From: Nakamurella sp040546275 | GTDB taxonomy: Bacteria; Actinomycetota; Actinomycetes; Mycobacteriales; Nakamurellaceae | Direction of reading: 5' to 3' | NCBI RefSeq assembly: GCF_040546275.1 | Contig: NZ_JBEPNO010000010.1 | Location: 124,001-188,000 of the forward strand | DNA: 64,000 nucleotides | Shown: positions 32,780 to 40,775 of the stretch, one piece after another | Layout of the letters: every line of letters starts with the position of its first letter | Numbering within the stretch: the first letter of the stretch is position 1 | Notes under the pieces: model-generated | What the model was told of the DNA's origin: nothing | Database searches by the model: none | What the model saw: the letters and a program-made list of their open reading frames with translations, nothing else | Program-made: the position numbers and the translations under genes

Positions 32780-34185
32780 TCGGGCCCGGTCGGTCTCGGC
32801 AGGCCAAGGGCGGCCAGCGCCCAGCTGATGCTCGACTCCTGTTGCGCGCCATAGAGATCGTCGGGACGGTGCAGTGTGGTGCCAAGCACACCCTCGAGCC
32901 AGGACTCGTCAAGATCGGCACCGTCCACGGTGACATCCTTGGCCCCGGCGCCGGTCAGGTTCGAGGAGAAGATGCCGGCCGCGGAGCGCGGCAGGAAGTC
33001 CTCGTAGACCACCGGTTCGGCGGTGAGCCAGCCTCCGGCGATCAGGCCCGCCACCGAGGTCGGTGGTCGTCGACCGTCCGGTGGTCGACGAACCGGGCTG
33101 ACGGTGAACACCCCGAGACCCTCTGCGAACAGACTGTTCTCGTCCGACGGGAAGTGCTGTCCCCAGATCTGTTGCCGGCAGGCTGTGACATCGATATCGG
33201 CCGGGCCGCCGACATCGAGGCTGCCCAGGTCGATCTCGGCCACCGCACGGTCGTAGCGGACCCGGCCGGCCGGAGTGAGGGCGATGCCCCGTGCCTCGAC
33301 CTCCCCGAACCGGACGCGCAGGGACCCTTCCGTGACGGTGCCGTCGGGATTCCGGAAGCGGCGGGGTTCGGCCAGGGCCCGGAAGGAGGTCTGACGGAGC
33401 AAGATCTCCGGGCCGTCCCAGCGCGGCGGTCCCTGGATGGAATCGATCATGGTGATGCCATGATCGGCCATCCGGCGGTACAGCGCATCGATGTCCAGGA
33501 CCCGCGGAGTGAGGTGGTTGATGTGGGTGGACCGCACGCCCCCGATGTCGGCGGCGACCGCCGAGACCTGTTCCAGCTCTTGATACCACGCCCGGTCGAT
33601 GGGTTCGGCGGACAGCGCGAACGACCGGGCAGCGCCGGCGAGGAACTTCTGCGCGTCCGACTCCCCCAGACCGCCGTCAGCGACCGCTCTGTCGGCCAGG
33701 ACGAGCAGCGCCGGCGAGAACAGTTCCCGGCCGGCCAGGAAGGTGCGGAGCCGGCGGGACAGATCGGGTGAGAAGAACCGGCGGTCGTCGACGGCCAGCA
33801 GCGAGGTGAAGACCCGGAACGGGTTCTGGGCGAGCTCGGCCGGGTCGGTGGGCCGGAACGCCGTCGACACCACCGGGATGGCGCTCGCGGCCGCATCGCG
33901 GAGGTCGTAGTAGCCGGTCGGTGACATTCCCATGGCGGCAAAGATTCTCGCAACCTGCGCCAGCTCGCCGGGGGTGCCGACCCGGATCGCGCCGTGCCGT
34001 TCCGCGGTGACCCGATCCAGGCTGCCGAGTCTCTCCGCGTCGGCACCCATGGCGGCCGCCACCTCGCTGTTCACCTGCTGCGAGAGGTCGACCAGGGTCG
34101 TGTAGGCGGGGACCTCCCGGCCGTACAACTCGGACAGCGTCCGCGCGAACCGGGCCCGCAACCCGGTGGTGGACAGGATTGTCAC
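32737..34185 (-). CDS. hglS: 2-oxoadipate dioxygenase/decarboxylase (HglS-type, DUF1338)
   Basis: Product of 482 aa from GTG 34185, chosen because the family begins close to RARFARTLSELYGREVPAYTTL; the longer frame is composed of antisense-like sequence. Fe(II) ligands of the VOC-like HglS fold appear to be present: His64 in ERHGAIRVGT, the His in THINHLTPRVLDID, and the Glu in RFGEVEARGIALTPAGR. Characterised HglS (Pseudomonas putida) converts 2-oxoadipate plus oxygen to D-2-hydroxyglutarate and CO2 in lysine catabolism. It is 13 bp downstream of an ALDH7-type dehydrogenase and in one operon with an FAD amine oxidase, with a D-2-hydroxyglutarate dehydrogenase gene divergent nearby. That context strongly supports the assignment. 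The 3' end overlaps the DUF2079 gene. Confidence 0.88.
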   Translation of the reverse strand: MTILSTTGLRARFARTLSELYGREVPAYTTLVDLSQQVNSEVAAAMGADAERLGSLDRVTAERHGAIRVGTPGELAQVARIFAAMGMSPTGYYDLRDAAASAIPVVSTAFRPTDPAELAQNPFRVFTSLLAVDDRRFFSPDLSRRLRTFLAGRELFSPALLVLADRAVADGGLGESDAQKFLAGAARSFALSAEPIDRAWYQELEQVSAVAADIGGVRSTHINHLTPRVLDIDALYRRMADHGITMIDSIQGPPRWDGPEILLRQTSFRALAEPRRFRNPDGTVTEGSLRVRFGEVEARGIALTPAGRVRYDRAVAEIDLGSLDVGGPADIDVTACRQQIWGQHFPSDENSLFAEGLGVFTVSPVRRPPDGRRPPTSVAGLIAGGWLTAEPVVYEDFLPRSAAGIFSSNLTGAGAKDVTVDGADLDESWLEGVLGTTLHRPDDLYGAQQESSISWALAALGLPRPTGPDHPTLTASRYPSES

Positions 34186-34198
34186 GAGAAATCGGCCG

Positions 34199-35743
34199 TC
34201 ATGAGAAGTCGACGCCCTGGGCGAGCGGGAGTTCGTCGGAGTAGTTGACCGTGTTGGTGGCCCGCCGCATGTAGGCGCGCCACGCGTCCGATCCGGATTC
34301 GCGCCCTCCGCCGGTCGACTTCTCCCCGCCGAACGCGCCGCCGATCTCCGCTCCGGACGTCCCGATGTTGACGTTGACGATGCCGCAGTCGGATCCGTCG
34401 GCGGCCATGAACCGCTCGGCCTCCCGTTGATCGGCGGTGAAGATGCTGGACGAAAGTCCCTGTGGGACACCGTTGTGCAGCTCGACGGCCTCGGCGAACG
34501 TCGAGTAGGTCAGCACGAAGAGGATCGGGGCGAATGTCTCCGTGCGGACGATGTCGGTCTGCGCCGGCATCCGGACGACGGCCGGCGCGGCATAGAACGC
34601 ACCGTCGTGTCCGACGTCGACCCGGTGACCGCCGATGACGACGGTGCCGCCGGCTCGTTCCGCCTCCTGCAGCGCCGCCGCCATGGCCTCGAAGGCTTTG
34701 CCATTGATCAGCGGGCCGACCAGGATCCCATCGGCGAACGGATCGCCGATGCGCAGGTTGCCGTACACCGCGGCGATCCGCTCGACCACGGTGTCCACGA
34801 TCGACTCGTGCACGATGAGCCGCCGCAGGGTGGTGCAGCGCTGACCGGCGGTCCCCGCCGCAGCGAAGACGATGCCGCGGATGGCGATGTCCAGGTCCGC
34901 GGACGGCGTCACCACGGCCGCGTTGTTACCACCGAGCTCGAGAATGGTGCGGCCGAACCGGGCCGCGACGCGGGGCGCGATCTGTGCCCCCATCCGCTCG
35001 GACCCGGTGGCGCTGACCACCGGGACCCGTGGGCTGTCCAGCAGCGGCGCGGCGCCCGCGGCGTCGGTGACGACCACCGTGTTCAGATTCCCCGGCGCCG
35101 ACAGCTCCCTGGCCGCCCTGGCGAGCAGCGCCGAGCTCGCGATCGCCACCAGAGGTGTGGTCTCGGAAGGCTTCCAGACGACGGTGTCGCCACACACGAG
35201 GGCCAGCGCGGTGTTCCACGACCAGACGGCAGCGGGGAAGTTGAAGGCACTGATCACGCCGACAACCCCCACCGGGTGCCAGGTTTCCATCAGCCGGTGG
35301 CCCGGCCGTTCCGACGGCATCGTCCGTCCGTCCAGCTGCCGGGACAGCCCGACGGCGAAATCGCAGATGTCGATCATCTCCTGGATCTCGCCGAGCGCCT
35401 CGGAGCGGATCTTCCCGACCTCGACACCGATCAGGTCGGCCAGGTCCTCCTTGTGCTCGGTCAGCAGCTGGCCCAACCGTTTGACGAGGGCGCCGCGGGC
35501 CGGGGCCGGGACCGTACGCCACACCAGGAAGGAACGGTGTGCTGATTCGATCGCGGCCTCCACATCGCCGGCGTCGGCCATCGGAACGGTGATCACCACC
35601 TCGCCGGTGATGGGGCTACGGACGTCGAGGCGTCGATCCCCGGTGAGCACCGCCGTGTCCGCCCCGCAGCGCGACAGTGCCCGTGCGGCAAGGTCCGCCA
35701 GTCCGGCGGTGGTGGTCGAGGTGGCGGAAAGGGCCTGCGTCAT
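34199..35743 (-). CDS. amaB: ALDH7-type dehydrogenase, probable 2-aminoadipate semialdehyde (piperideine-6-carboxylate) dehydrogenase
   Basis: Product of 514 aa. The nucleophile motif AAAGTAGQRCTTLRRLIVHE and the Glu motif TILELGGNNAAVV are the ALDH7A1/antiquitin versions, differing from ALDH1/2 types. AFNFPAAVWSWNTALALVCGD and KPSETTP form the NAD-binding region. ALDH7 enzymes oxidise 2-aminoadipate-6-semialdehyde, in equilibrium with piperideine-6-carboxylate, to 2-aminoadipate. It sits between the FAD oxidase (18 bp upstream) and the HglS-type gene (13 bp downstream), matching that role. Start ATG 35743 lies shortly after the oxidase stop. The symbol follows the Pseudomonas gene; identity of substrate is inferred from subfamily and context. 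Confidence 0.85.
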   Translation of the reverse strand: MTQALSATSTTTAGLADLAARALSRCGADTAVLTGDRRLDVRSPITGEVVITVPMADAGDVEAAIESAHRSFLVWRTVPAPARGALVKRLGQLLTEHKEDLADLIGVEVGKIRSEALGEIQEMIDICDFAVGLSRQLDGRTMPSERPGHRLMETWHPVGVVGVISAFNFPAAVWSWNTALALVCGDTVVWKPSETTPLVAIASSALLARAARELSAPGNLNTVVVTDAAGAAPLLDSPRVPVVSATGSERMGAQIAPRVAARFGRTILELGGNNAAVVTPSADLDIAIRGIVFAAAGTAGQRCTTLRRLIVHESIVDTVVERIAAVYGNLRIGDPFADGILVGPLINGKAFEAMAAALQEAERAGGTVVIGGHRVDVGHDGAFYAAPAVVRMPAQTDIVRTETFAPILFVLTYSTFAEAVELHNGVPQGLSSSIFTADQREAERFMAADGSDCGIVNVNIGTSGAEIGGAFGGEKSTGGGRESGSDAWRAYMRRATNTVNYSDELPLAQGVDFS

Positions 35744-35761
35744 GGTGGGTTCTCCGGTGGG

Positions 35762-36937
35762 TCAGATGATGGCGAGTTCGGTACGGACCGCCGGACGGCG
35801 GAAGCGCCGTGCGTCGAACGGTGAGACGTCAACGGGCGGAACCCGTCCGAGATACAGGGCAGTCACACATTCCCCCACCGCCGGGCTCTGCAGGAAGCCG
35901 TGGCCCGAGAATCCTGCCGCGTACAGGAAGCGGAACCCGGGGCCGGCCTCGCCGATCAGCGCGTTGCAGTCGGGGGTCATCTCGTAGAGGCCCGCCCACC
36001 CACTGGAGAACGGGACATCGGCCAGATCGGGCGCGAAGAGCCGGAGCGTCTCGCGGAGCGGTGCGTGCCAGGACGTGGTCACGCCGGTGTCGAAGCCGAC
36101 CGACTCGTCCGGATCGGCCCAGCCGGCCAGCATCCCGCCGTTCTCGGAGCCGTGGAAGTAGGCCGTGCTGGAGTAGTCGATGGTGAACGGCAGGCTCGAT
36201 GGCCGGCCGGCGATCGGCGGGGTGAAGACGATCTGCCGGCGGAGGGGTTCGATCGGCAGGTCGACACCGGCCAGGCCGCCCACCCTTCCCGACCAGGCCC
36301 CCGCCGTGCAGATCACCGCCTCCGCGAGAAACATCTGCCCGGCCGAGGTCTCGACCACAGCGTGGCGCCCGGTCGCCTCCCGGATGCCGATGACGGAGGT
36401 GTGCGTCCGTACCTGCACCCCCATCGCCGACGCCGCCTCGAGGAAACCCCGGACCACGTCGGTGGGGCGGGCGAATCCGGCTTCTGGCGACCAGGCCGCG
36501 GCTACCAGACCCTCTTTGGACAGATACGGGCAGAGTGCAGCCGCCTCCGCGGCGTCCACCATCCGTCCCGGGGCGCCCATCTCGTTCTGCAATGCGATGC
36601 CCGCTTCGAAGGCGGCGACGTCGTTCTGGTCGCGGAGGGCGAACAGGTAGCCGACCTGCTGCAGACCGATATCCACGTGCAGGTCGCCGGCGAAGCCCTG
36701 GAAGACGCGCAGGCTCCGGACGCCGAGTTCTATGTTGGCCGGGTCGGAGAACTGCGCCCTGACCCCGCCCAACGGCTTGCCCGACGACCCGCCGGCGAGC
36801 TCTCCGGCTTCCAGCAGCACGACGTCGGTGACGCCGGCCCTGGCCAGTTGGTAGGCCACGCTCGCGCCCATCACCCCGCCGCCGATGATCACCACCTCGG
36901 TGCGCAGCGGCGGAGGAGAACTGGTGCTGCCGGACAT
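35762..36937 (-). CDS. FAD-dependent amine/amino acid oxidase (DAO family), possible pipecolate oxidase
   Basis: Product of 391 aa. It begins with the dinucleotide motif TEVVIIGGGVMGASVAYQLA and LLEAGELAGGSSGKPLGGVRAQF, where His, Ser or Lys near the flavin would anchor FAD. The C-terminal half contains WAGLYEMTPDCNALIGEAGP and YAAGFSGHGFLQSPAVGE, typical of sarcosine-oxidase beta/DadA-like members. The family oxidises secondary or primary amines to imines. First gene of the operon with the ALDH7 and HglS genes, so oxidation of pipecolate to piperideine-6-carboxylate (AmaA role) is an attractive inference, but a dimethylglycine, sarcosine or D-amino-acid substrate is not excluded. Confidence 0.8.
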   Translation of the reverse strand: MSGSTSSPPPLRTEVVIIGGGVMGASVAYQLARAGVTDVVLLEAGELAGGSSGKPLGGVRAQFSDPANIELGVRSLRVFQGFAGDLHVDIGLQQVGYLFALRDQNDVAAFEAGIALQNEMGAPGRMVDAAEAAALCPYLSKEGLVAAAWSPEAGFARPTDVVRGFLEAASAMGVQVRTHTSVIGIREATGRHAVVETSAGQMFLAEAVICTAGAWSGRVGGLAGVDLPIEPLRRQIVFTPPIAGRPSSLPFTIDYSSTAYFHGSENGGMLAGWADPDESVGFDTGVTTSWHAPLRETLRLFAPDLADVPFSSGWAGLYEMTPDCNALIGEAGPGFRFLYAAGFSGHGFLQSPAVGECVTALYLGRVPPVDVSPFDARRFRRPAVRTELAII

Positions 36938-37161
36938 GCGGCCTCCTGGACCATCCGCCGTTCTCGGGTCTGCCTGCGCGGTCCTCTCGAACGAGGACCG
37001 GTGGTGCTCACCGTAGATGTCCGCGGCACTTCGCCGCCCACCCGGGCAGGCTCAGGCCCGTTGATCGCTCCGAGAGCACTGTTGCTGTCGGTGGTGTCGC
37101 GCACCACGTGGTGACCTCGACGGCGTTCTGCGCGAATGCGAAGGTGCATGAAACGGCAGAA

Positions 37162-37190
37162 CCCGCACAGCGTGGGCTACGCGGTGCGGG
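37162..37190. terminator. hairpin terminator downstream of the two small minus-strand genes
   Basis: CCCGCAC-A-GCGT / GGGCT loop / ACGC-G-GTGCGGG forms an 11-bp stem with one mismatch, 56 bp past the 37246 stop. It lies between that unit and the start of the amine oxidase operon. 36938-37161 otherwise shows no gene. Confidence 0.55.
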
Positions 37191-37245
37191 CTCTTTGCGT
37201 GGTGCGGGTGTGACTGATCAAACCAGGTCGATCAGACCGGGCAGA

Positions 37246-37425
37246 TCAGACCAGGACGCCCTGCTCGCCGGCGAGCAGCAACAGGTCGTTGCGCTCGCTG
37301 TCGGACATCGCGTGGGCGATCGCGTAGTGAACGGACTTGCGGTAGGCCTCTCGGCGTTCGCGGCGCTTCCGGGCGGCCTGGGCGATTCTGATCATCGTCC
37401 CAGCCCGGTCAGCGACATCGGTCAT
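37246..37425 (-). CDS. small basic hypothetical protein, coupled to upstream small gene
   Basis: Encodes 59 aa beginning MTDVADRAGTMIRIAQAA and containing a strongly basic helix KRRERREAYRKS followed by VHYAIAHAMSDSERNDLLLL and EQGVLV. The ATG overlaps the TGA of the preceding small gene as ATGA, so translation is coupled. An internal Met at residue 11 is an alternative start. Similar short Arg-rich proteins in pairs occur in other Actinobacteria as I recall, but I know no function. Codon third positions are G/C-rich like the neighbours, which supports coding. Confidence 0.6.
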   Translation of the reverse strand: MTDVADRAGTMIRIAQAARKRRERREAYRKSVHYAIAHAMSDSERNDLLLLAGEQGVLV

Positions 37426-37574
37426 CGTCCCAGTCCGTTCATAGAGCGCTGGCTGATGATGATCAGCTCATCGCGCATGGCCGGCGAACCGACGCTCGCG
37501 ATCATGCGCTGCCACTCCCGGGCGTTGCGCGACTCGATGCGGCGGTGCTTGATGTTGCTCATGATGCGGGACAT
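37422..37574 (-). CDS. small hypothetical protein (50 aa)
   Basis: Encodes 50 aa: MSRIMSNIKHRRIESRNARE, then WQRMIASVGSPAMRDELIII and SQRSMNGLGR. AAGGA lies 8 nt before the ATG. The pattern of an N-terminal basic helix followed by P-A-x-R-D/E-E-L-I is one I associate with short actinobacterial proteins of unknown role. The stop codon overlaps the start of the next small gene (ATGA). It is placed between the HglS-route operon and the divergent 2-hydroxyglutarate dehydrogenase gene, but there is no evidence that it regulates them. Confidence 0.6.
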   Translation of the reverse strand: MSRIMSNIKHRRIESRNAREWQRMIASVGSPAMRDELIIISQRSMNGLGR

Positions 37575-37682
37575 TGCGTGGGTCCTTCTCTTCTTCGCGT
37601 TGCGATGTGCGCTTGCCCTCTTTGGAACACCTGCGCTCTCCGGTCGACCAGGTCGGTCGGCCGGGGATCTTGACTTACTTCT

Positions 37683-37722
37683 CCAGATTCGTTGATAAGA
37701 CGTCCTTGGATGTCGAATCTGG
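37683..37722. promoter_or_regulatory. 9-bp inverted repeat in the divergent promoter region
   Basis: CCAGATTCG (37683-37691) and CGAATCTGG (37714-37722) are exact inverted copies 22 bp apart, in the 241-bp region between the small-gene pair and the dehydrogenase gene. It could be a looped operator or an RNA hairpin in either leader. No regulator gene is adjacent. Confidence 0.35.
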
Positions 37723-37802
37723 CGGCTGTTGTCCGGTGATTGTGCTCACTGACCTCCGATTCAACAGTTTCGACAAGCTTCTTATGCCCGAGTTCGCGCC
37801 CG

Positions 37803-37808
37803 TAACAT
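37803..37808 (+). promoter_or_regulatory. -10 box (TAACAT) of a near-leaderless dehydrogenase transcript
   Basis: TAACAT is followed by seven bases and then the GTG at 37816. No Shine-Dalgarno is visible, so transcription most likely begins at or one base before the start codon. Confidence 0.5.
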
Positions 37809-37815
37809 CGCGGGT

Positions 37816-40713
37816 GTGACGAACGTCGGGGACCCGGTGCACCAGGATCGGACGGCAACCGTCGACGTGGTGCGGCGACTGCGGTCGACCGTGCGGGGCG
37901 AGGTCGCGGCCGATGCCCGGAGGCGGGCGGAGTACTCCACCGATGCCGGCAACTACCGGGTGGTGCCGCAGGTGGTGGTCGCGCCGCTGGACGTCGACGA
38001 CGTCCTCGCCGCGCTGGCGGTGAGCCGGGACACCGGGGTACCGGTGACCAGCCGGGGCGGCGGGACAACGGTGGCGGGCAACGCCATCGGCACCGGGATC
38101 GTGCTGGACTTCTCCCGTCATCTGCACACGATCCTGGACATCGACGCGGAGAACGGCACCGCGCTCGTCCAGCCCGGTGTGGTGCTGACCGACCTGCAAC
38201 GCGCCGCGGCGCCCTTCGGGCTCCGCTTCGGCCCGGACCCGTCGACGCAGGCCAGGGCCACTCTGGGCGGGATGATCGGCAACAACGCCTGCGGCCCCCA
38301 TGCGCTGAGCTACGGGCGGACCGCCGACAACGTCGAATCGCTGACGATCATCGACGGCAGCGGCCGGCAGATCTCGGCCGGCTCGGACGGCACCGCCGCG
38401 GTCCCGGGGCTGGAGTCACTCGTCGCCGCCCACCTCGACGTCCTGCGGACCGAGCTGGGCACCTTCGCGCGCCAGGTCTCCGGGTACTCGTTGGAACACC
38501 TCCTGCCGGAGAAGGGACGAAACCTGGCCAAGGCGCTGGTGGGGAGCGAAGGTACCCTCGCCGTCGTGTTGGACGCCCGGGTGAACCTCGTCCGGATCAC
38601 GCCGGCCCGGCTGCTCGTCGTGCTCGGCTACCCCGATATGGCGTCGGCCGCCGACGCGGTTCCGGCGTTGCTCGCGCATCGGCCGCTGGCCGTCGAGGGT
38701 CTTGACGCCCGGTTGGTCGACATCGTCCGTCAGGCCAAGGGCGTGGAGGCGGTGCCCGATCTTCCGCGCGGCGGTGGTTGGTTGATGGTCGAGGTGGGCG
38801 GCGAGAGCGACGCGGAAGCACGAACCGCCGCAGTCGGAATCATCACGGACTCGGCCGCGGTCGACTCCATGGTGTTCCCGCCGGGACCGGCCGCCACGGC
38901 GATCTGGCGGATCCGGGAGGACGGGGCGGGACTGGCCGGGCGCACGTCGGACGGGCGTCAGGCGTGGCCCGGATGGGAGGACGCAGCGGTCCCGCCGGCC
39001 GTGCTCGGTGCATACCTGCGCGAGTTCGAGGCGCTGATGGAGTCCTATGGCGTCACCGGGCTCCCGTACGGCCACTTCGGCGACGGGTGCATCCACGTCC
39101 GGCTGGACCTTCCCCTCGAACGCAACGGTGACACGCTGCACGCGTTCGTCACCGATGCGGCGAAGTTGGTCGTGAAGTACGGCGGTTCGTGTTCCGGCGA
39201 GCACGGCGACGGCCGGGCACGCAGCGAACTCCTTCCGCTGATGTACTCACCCGCCGCGATCGAACTGTTCGCCGCGGTCAAGGCGATGTTCGACCCGCAC
39301 GATCTGCTCAATCCCGGTGTGCTGGTGCGGCCGCGGCCGATCGTCGCCGACCTCCGGCGGCCATTGGCGCTGCCGTTGCTCGCGGCCGGCGGATTCAGTT
39401 TCCGGCATGACGACGGGGACTTCACGAAGGCCGTCCACCGCTGTGTCGGCGTCGGGAAGTGCCGAGCGGACACCACCGCCGCGGGCGGTTTCATGTGCCC
39501 GTCGTTTCTGGCGTCCCGCGACGAGAAGGACGTGACCCGCGGACGGGCGAGGGTGCTGCAGGAGATCACCATTGGGTCGTTGATCCCGGACTTCCACTCG
39601 TCCGACGTGCACGACTCGCTCGACCTGTGCCTGTCGTGCAAGGCCTGTGCCACCGACTGCCCCGCCGGGGTCGACATGGCCCAGTACAAGTCGGAGGTGC
39701 TGTACCGCCGGTACCGGCGCCGGCTGCGGCCGATCAGCCACTACAGCATCGGCTGGTTGCCCCGGTGGATCAGCATGCTCGATCGGCTGCCCCGTGGAGC
39801 GGCGTCCGTCGTCAACGTGGCGCTGGGCTTCCGGCCGGTCGAACGTCTGGTGCTGCGGGCCGGCGGGATGGACCCTCGGCGCCGCGCCCCACGGTTCTCG
39901 ACGAGGACGTTCCACCGAACCTGGCGGCGCAAGCCCGTTGCTGCGGGCTCCGGCGATCCCGTCCTGCTGTGGGCCGACTCCTTCACCGACGGGATGAACC
40001 CCGAGTCGGCGCAGGCTGCGGCGATGATCCTCGGCAGCGCCGGTTACCGGGTGATCGTGGCTGGCGAGGTGGCGTGCTGCGGTCTCAGCTGGATCACCAC
40101 CGGTCAGCTCGACGGCGCTCGAAAGCGGCTTCTCCGCTTGCTCGACGTCCTGGAACCGTATGCTGCCCAAGGGATTCCGATCGTCGGGCTGGAACCGTCC
40201 TGCGTCGCCGTGTTGCGGTCGGACCTGACGGAACTGCTGCCGGACGATTCGCGCGCACTCCTCGTCGCGGGTGCCACCCGCACGCTCGCCGAGCAGCTCA
40301 CGAGCCGGCACGGGACACCCGACGCCTGGTCGCCGCCGGATCTCGGCGGGGTCGAACTGCTCGTCCAGCCGCACTGCCACCACTACGCCGTGATGGGATT
40401 CGGAACCGACCGGCAACTGCTGGAGGAGGCCGGCGCAACGGTGACCTCGGTGGCCGGATGTTGCGGCCTGGCCGGCAACTTCGGCATGGAGGCGGGGCAC
40501 TACGAGATGTCGGTGGCGGTCGCCGAGAACGCCCTGCTGCCCGCGCTGCGTTCCCGGTCGGCGGCGACGATCGTGCTTGCCGACGGATTCTCCTGCCGCA
40601 CCCAGATCGACCAACTGGGCGGCGCGCCGTCCATGACGTTGGCTCAACTCCTCGCCGCGCACCTGCCCGGCGCTGCGGATGTCGCTCCGGTGGAGGTGAA
40701 GCACGGGGGCTAG
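37816..40713 (+). CDS. ydiJ: FAD/4Fe-4S D-2-hydroxyacid dehydrogenase, YdiJ-type (probable D-2-hydroxyglutarate dehydrogenase)
   Basis: Product of 965 aa. The N-terminal half is a VAO/PCMH FAD domain (VPVTSRGGGTTVAGNAIGTG about residues 75-95; GGMIGNNACGPHALSYGRT) with the FAD-oxidase C domain (HFGDGCIHVRLD; GSCSGEHGDGRARSE). It is followed by a ferredoxin-like segment with HRCVGVGKC and MCPSF (about 540-560) and LCLSCKACATDCPAGVDM (CxxCxxCxxxCP, about 600-615). Two C-terminal CCG domains follow (ACCGLSW; PHCHHYAVMG and AGCCGLAGNFGME). This FAD plus Fe-S plus CCG fusion is the YdiJ architecture. The Pseudomonas putida homologue oxidises D-2-hydroxyglutarate to 2-oxoglutarate, the step after HglS, and the genomic context here agrees. 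D-lactate or another 2-hydroxyacid is the alternative. Confidence 0.87.
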   Translation: MTNVGDPVHQDRTATVDVVRRLRSTVRGEVAADARRRAEYSTDAGNYRVVPQVVVAPLDVDDVLAALAVSRDTGVPVTSRGGGTTVAGNAIGTGIVLDFSRHLHTILDIDAENGTALVQPGVVLTDLQRAAAPFGLRFGPDPSTQARATLGGMIGNNACGPHALSYGRTADNVESLTIIDGSGRQISAGSDGTAAVPGLESLVAAHLDVLRTELGTFARQVSGYSLEHLLPEKGRNLAKALVGSEGTLAVVLDARVNLVRITPARLLVVLGYPDMASAADAVPALLAHRPLAVEGLDARLVDIVRQAKGVEAVPDLPRGGGWLMVEVGGESDAEARTAAVGIITDSAAVDSMVFPPGPAATAIWRIREDGAGLAGRTSDGRQAWPGWEDAAVPPAVLGAYLREFEALMESYGVTGLPYGHFGDGCIHVRLDLPLERNGDTLHAFVTDAAKLVVKYGGSCSGEHGDGRARSELLPLMYSPAAIELFAAVKAMFDPHDLLNPGVLVRPRPIVADLRRPLALPLLAAGGFSFRHDDGDFTKAVHRCVGVGKCRADTTAAGGFMCPSFLASRDEKDVTRGRARVLQEITIGSLIPDFHSSDVHDSLDLCLSCKACATDCPAGVDMAQYKSEVLYRRYRRRLRPISHYSIGWLPRWISMLDRLPRGAASVVNVALGFRPVERLVLRAGGMDPRRRAPRFSTRTFHRTWRRKPVAAGSGDPVLLWADSFTDGMNPESAQAAAMILGSAGYRVIVAGEVACCGLSWITTGQLDGARKRLLRLLDVLEPYAAQGIPIVGLEPSCVAVLRSDLTELLPDDSRALLVAGATRTLAEQLTSRHGTPDAWSPPDLGGVELLVQPHCHHYAVMGFGTDRQLLEEAGATVTSVAGCCGLAGNFGMEAGHYEMSVAVAENALLPALRSRSAATIVLADGFSCRTQIDQLGGAPSMTLAQLLAAHLPGAADVAPVEVKHGG

Positions 40714-40763
40714 ACCCCCATCGCCGGGGTGGTGAACCACTTCCTGCCGGCGCCGGCTGTGCC

Positions 40764-40769
40764 TAGATT
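40764..40769 (+). promoter_or_regulatory. -10 box (TAGATT) of a leaderless transcript
   Basis: TAGATT, six bases (CGGACC), then ATG 40776. The hexamer and spacing are identical to the tetR-like gene at 4919-4931. Confidence 0.6.
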
Positions 40770-40775
40770 CGGACC

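Noticed and set aside
37108..37695. 195-codon plus-strand frame across the small-gene region
   Set aside because: No recognisable domain. The minus strand has two short frames with RBS, ATGA coupling and better composition, so this is a shadow.
32737..40713. Reading this cluster as sarcosine or glycolate catabolism
   Set aside because: The HglS-type gene and the ALDH7-specific motif fit lysine breakdown better, and no glycolate or folate-linked genes are present. The oxidase substrate remains open.
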